Made by a program: the position numbers and the translations under genes. Shown here in pieces: positions 33,350 to 33,945 of a DNA stretch of 33,945 nucleotides. The stretch is from Candidatus Zambryskibacteria bacterium RIFCSPLOWO2_02_FULL_39_26. GTDB taxonomy: Bacteria > Patescibacteriota > Minisyncoccia > Phycocordibacterales > DATDWN01. Position 1 is the first letter of the stretch. The number at the start of each line of letters is the position of its first letter. The notes beneath the pieces are model-generated. The model ran no database searches. It was given only the letters and a program-made list of their open reading frames with translations, and was not told the origin of the DNA. The DNA is taken from assembly GCA_001825395.1 (NCBI GenBank), contig MHWN01000011.1:1-33945 (forward strand), given 5' to 3'.

Positions 33350-33945
33350 TTAAAACTCACTAAACTCTTTTTCGACTCCGCCGTATTTGGATTTATCAAT
33401 AGACTGGAATGTGGCCTTCTTTTCGTTGAAAAATAGTTCCACTTTTCCGGTTTCTCCGTTTCGGTGTTTTTCTATCAAAATTTCGGCGATGTTTGTTTTT
33501 TCTTCGGCTTCCTTGTATTTATCTTCGCGGTGAATGAACATAACCACATCGGCATCCTGTTCAAGGGCTCCGGAGTCGCGCAAGTCCGAGAGGCGAGGAC
33601 GACCGCCGCGACTTTCCACCGCACGGGAGAGTTGTGAGAGAGCCAAGACCGGCACATCAAGTTCGCGAGCCAAACTTTTAAGCGAGCGAGAAATTTCCGT
33701 GGTCTGTTGAACCAGGTTGTCATTTTTGTTTTGGGATGTTGGGAGCATCAGTTGAAGATAATCCACCACGATAAGACCCAACCCCTTTTCGCTTTTTAAT
33801 CTACGAGCGATTGAGCGCATTTTCAAAATATTATTTCCAGGCTGATCGTCTATGTAAATTGGCGCGCCGCTTAATTTGTCTAATGATTCTCGTATTGCTT
33901 CAAAATCGTTTTGGCGAGAAAGTTTTCCTGTGCGCAATTTCCAAG
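33350..33945 (-). CDS. dnaB: Replicative DNA helicase DnaB, C-terminal part (truncated at window edge)
   Basis: 'LGLIVVDYLQLM', 'LARELDVPVLALSQLSRAVESR', 'RPRLSDLRDSGALEQDADVVMFIHRED'. Confidence 0.93.
   Translation of the reverse strand, partial: WKLRTGKLSRQNDFEAIRESLDKLSGAPIYIDDQPGNNILKMRSIARRLKSEKGLGLIVVDYLQLMLPTSQNKNDNLVQQTTEISRSLKSLARELDVPVLALSQLSRAVESRGGRPRLSDLRDSGALEQDADVVMFIHREDKYKEAEEKTNIAEILIEKHRNGETGKVELFFNEKKATFQSIDKSKYGGVEKEFSEF

Noticed and set aside
1-33945. CRISPR array or classical defence island
   Set aside because: No regularly spaced direct repeats with unique spacers, no cas genes and no transposase/integrase were seen; most genes are housekeeping.

Overview
The window looks like a chromosomal segment of a reduced, AT-rich bacterium. 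Gene content and style (short genes, mostly Shine-Dalgarno-less starts, DUF4173/PEGA/fibronectin-type surface proteins) resemble Patescibacteria/CPR, but this is inference. Recognisable genes: ECF sigma factor with a DUF5667-like partner, raiA/hpf, fmt, def, a degenerate priA, two mreB paralogues, holB-like, frr, rseP, proS, mreC, mreD-like, mrdA (PBP2), greA, lysS, mraZ-rsmH-ftsL-ftsI, cmk, yqeY-like, rmuC, rplU, recR and a truncated dnaB. RNA genes: a tRNA-Glu(CUC) and a tRNA-Asn(GUU) interrupted inside its anticodon by a ~255-nt group I intron. Two further intergenic segments have their own promoter and terminator and look like structured small RNAs. Most notable non-routine signals: (1) the tRNA-Asn group I intron; (2) perfect palindromes with 3-nt loops inside recR (two), rplU (two back to back) and holB, several coinciding with apparent in-frame insertions; (3) a MITE-like inverted-repeat element with a related solo end elsewhere; (4) a ncRNA candidate with an 8-nt loop exactly complementary to a downstream segment, next to a DnaA-box palindrome and MraZ-box promoter; (5) small insulated orphan genes with strong SDs in an otherwise SD-poor background; (6) an apparently ATPase-dead PriA. 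No CRISPR array, rRNA or transposase gene was seen.
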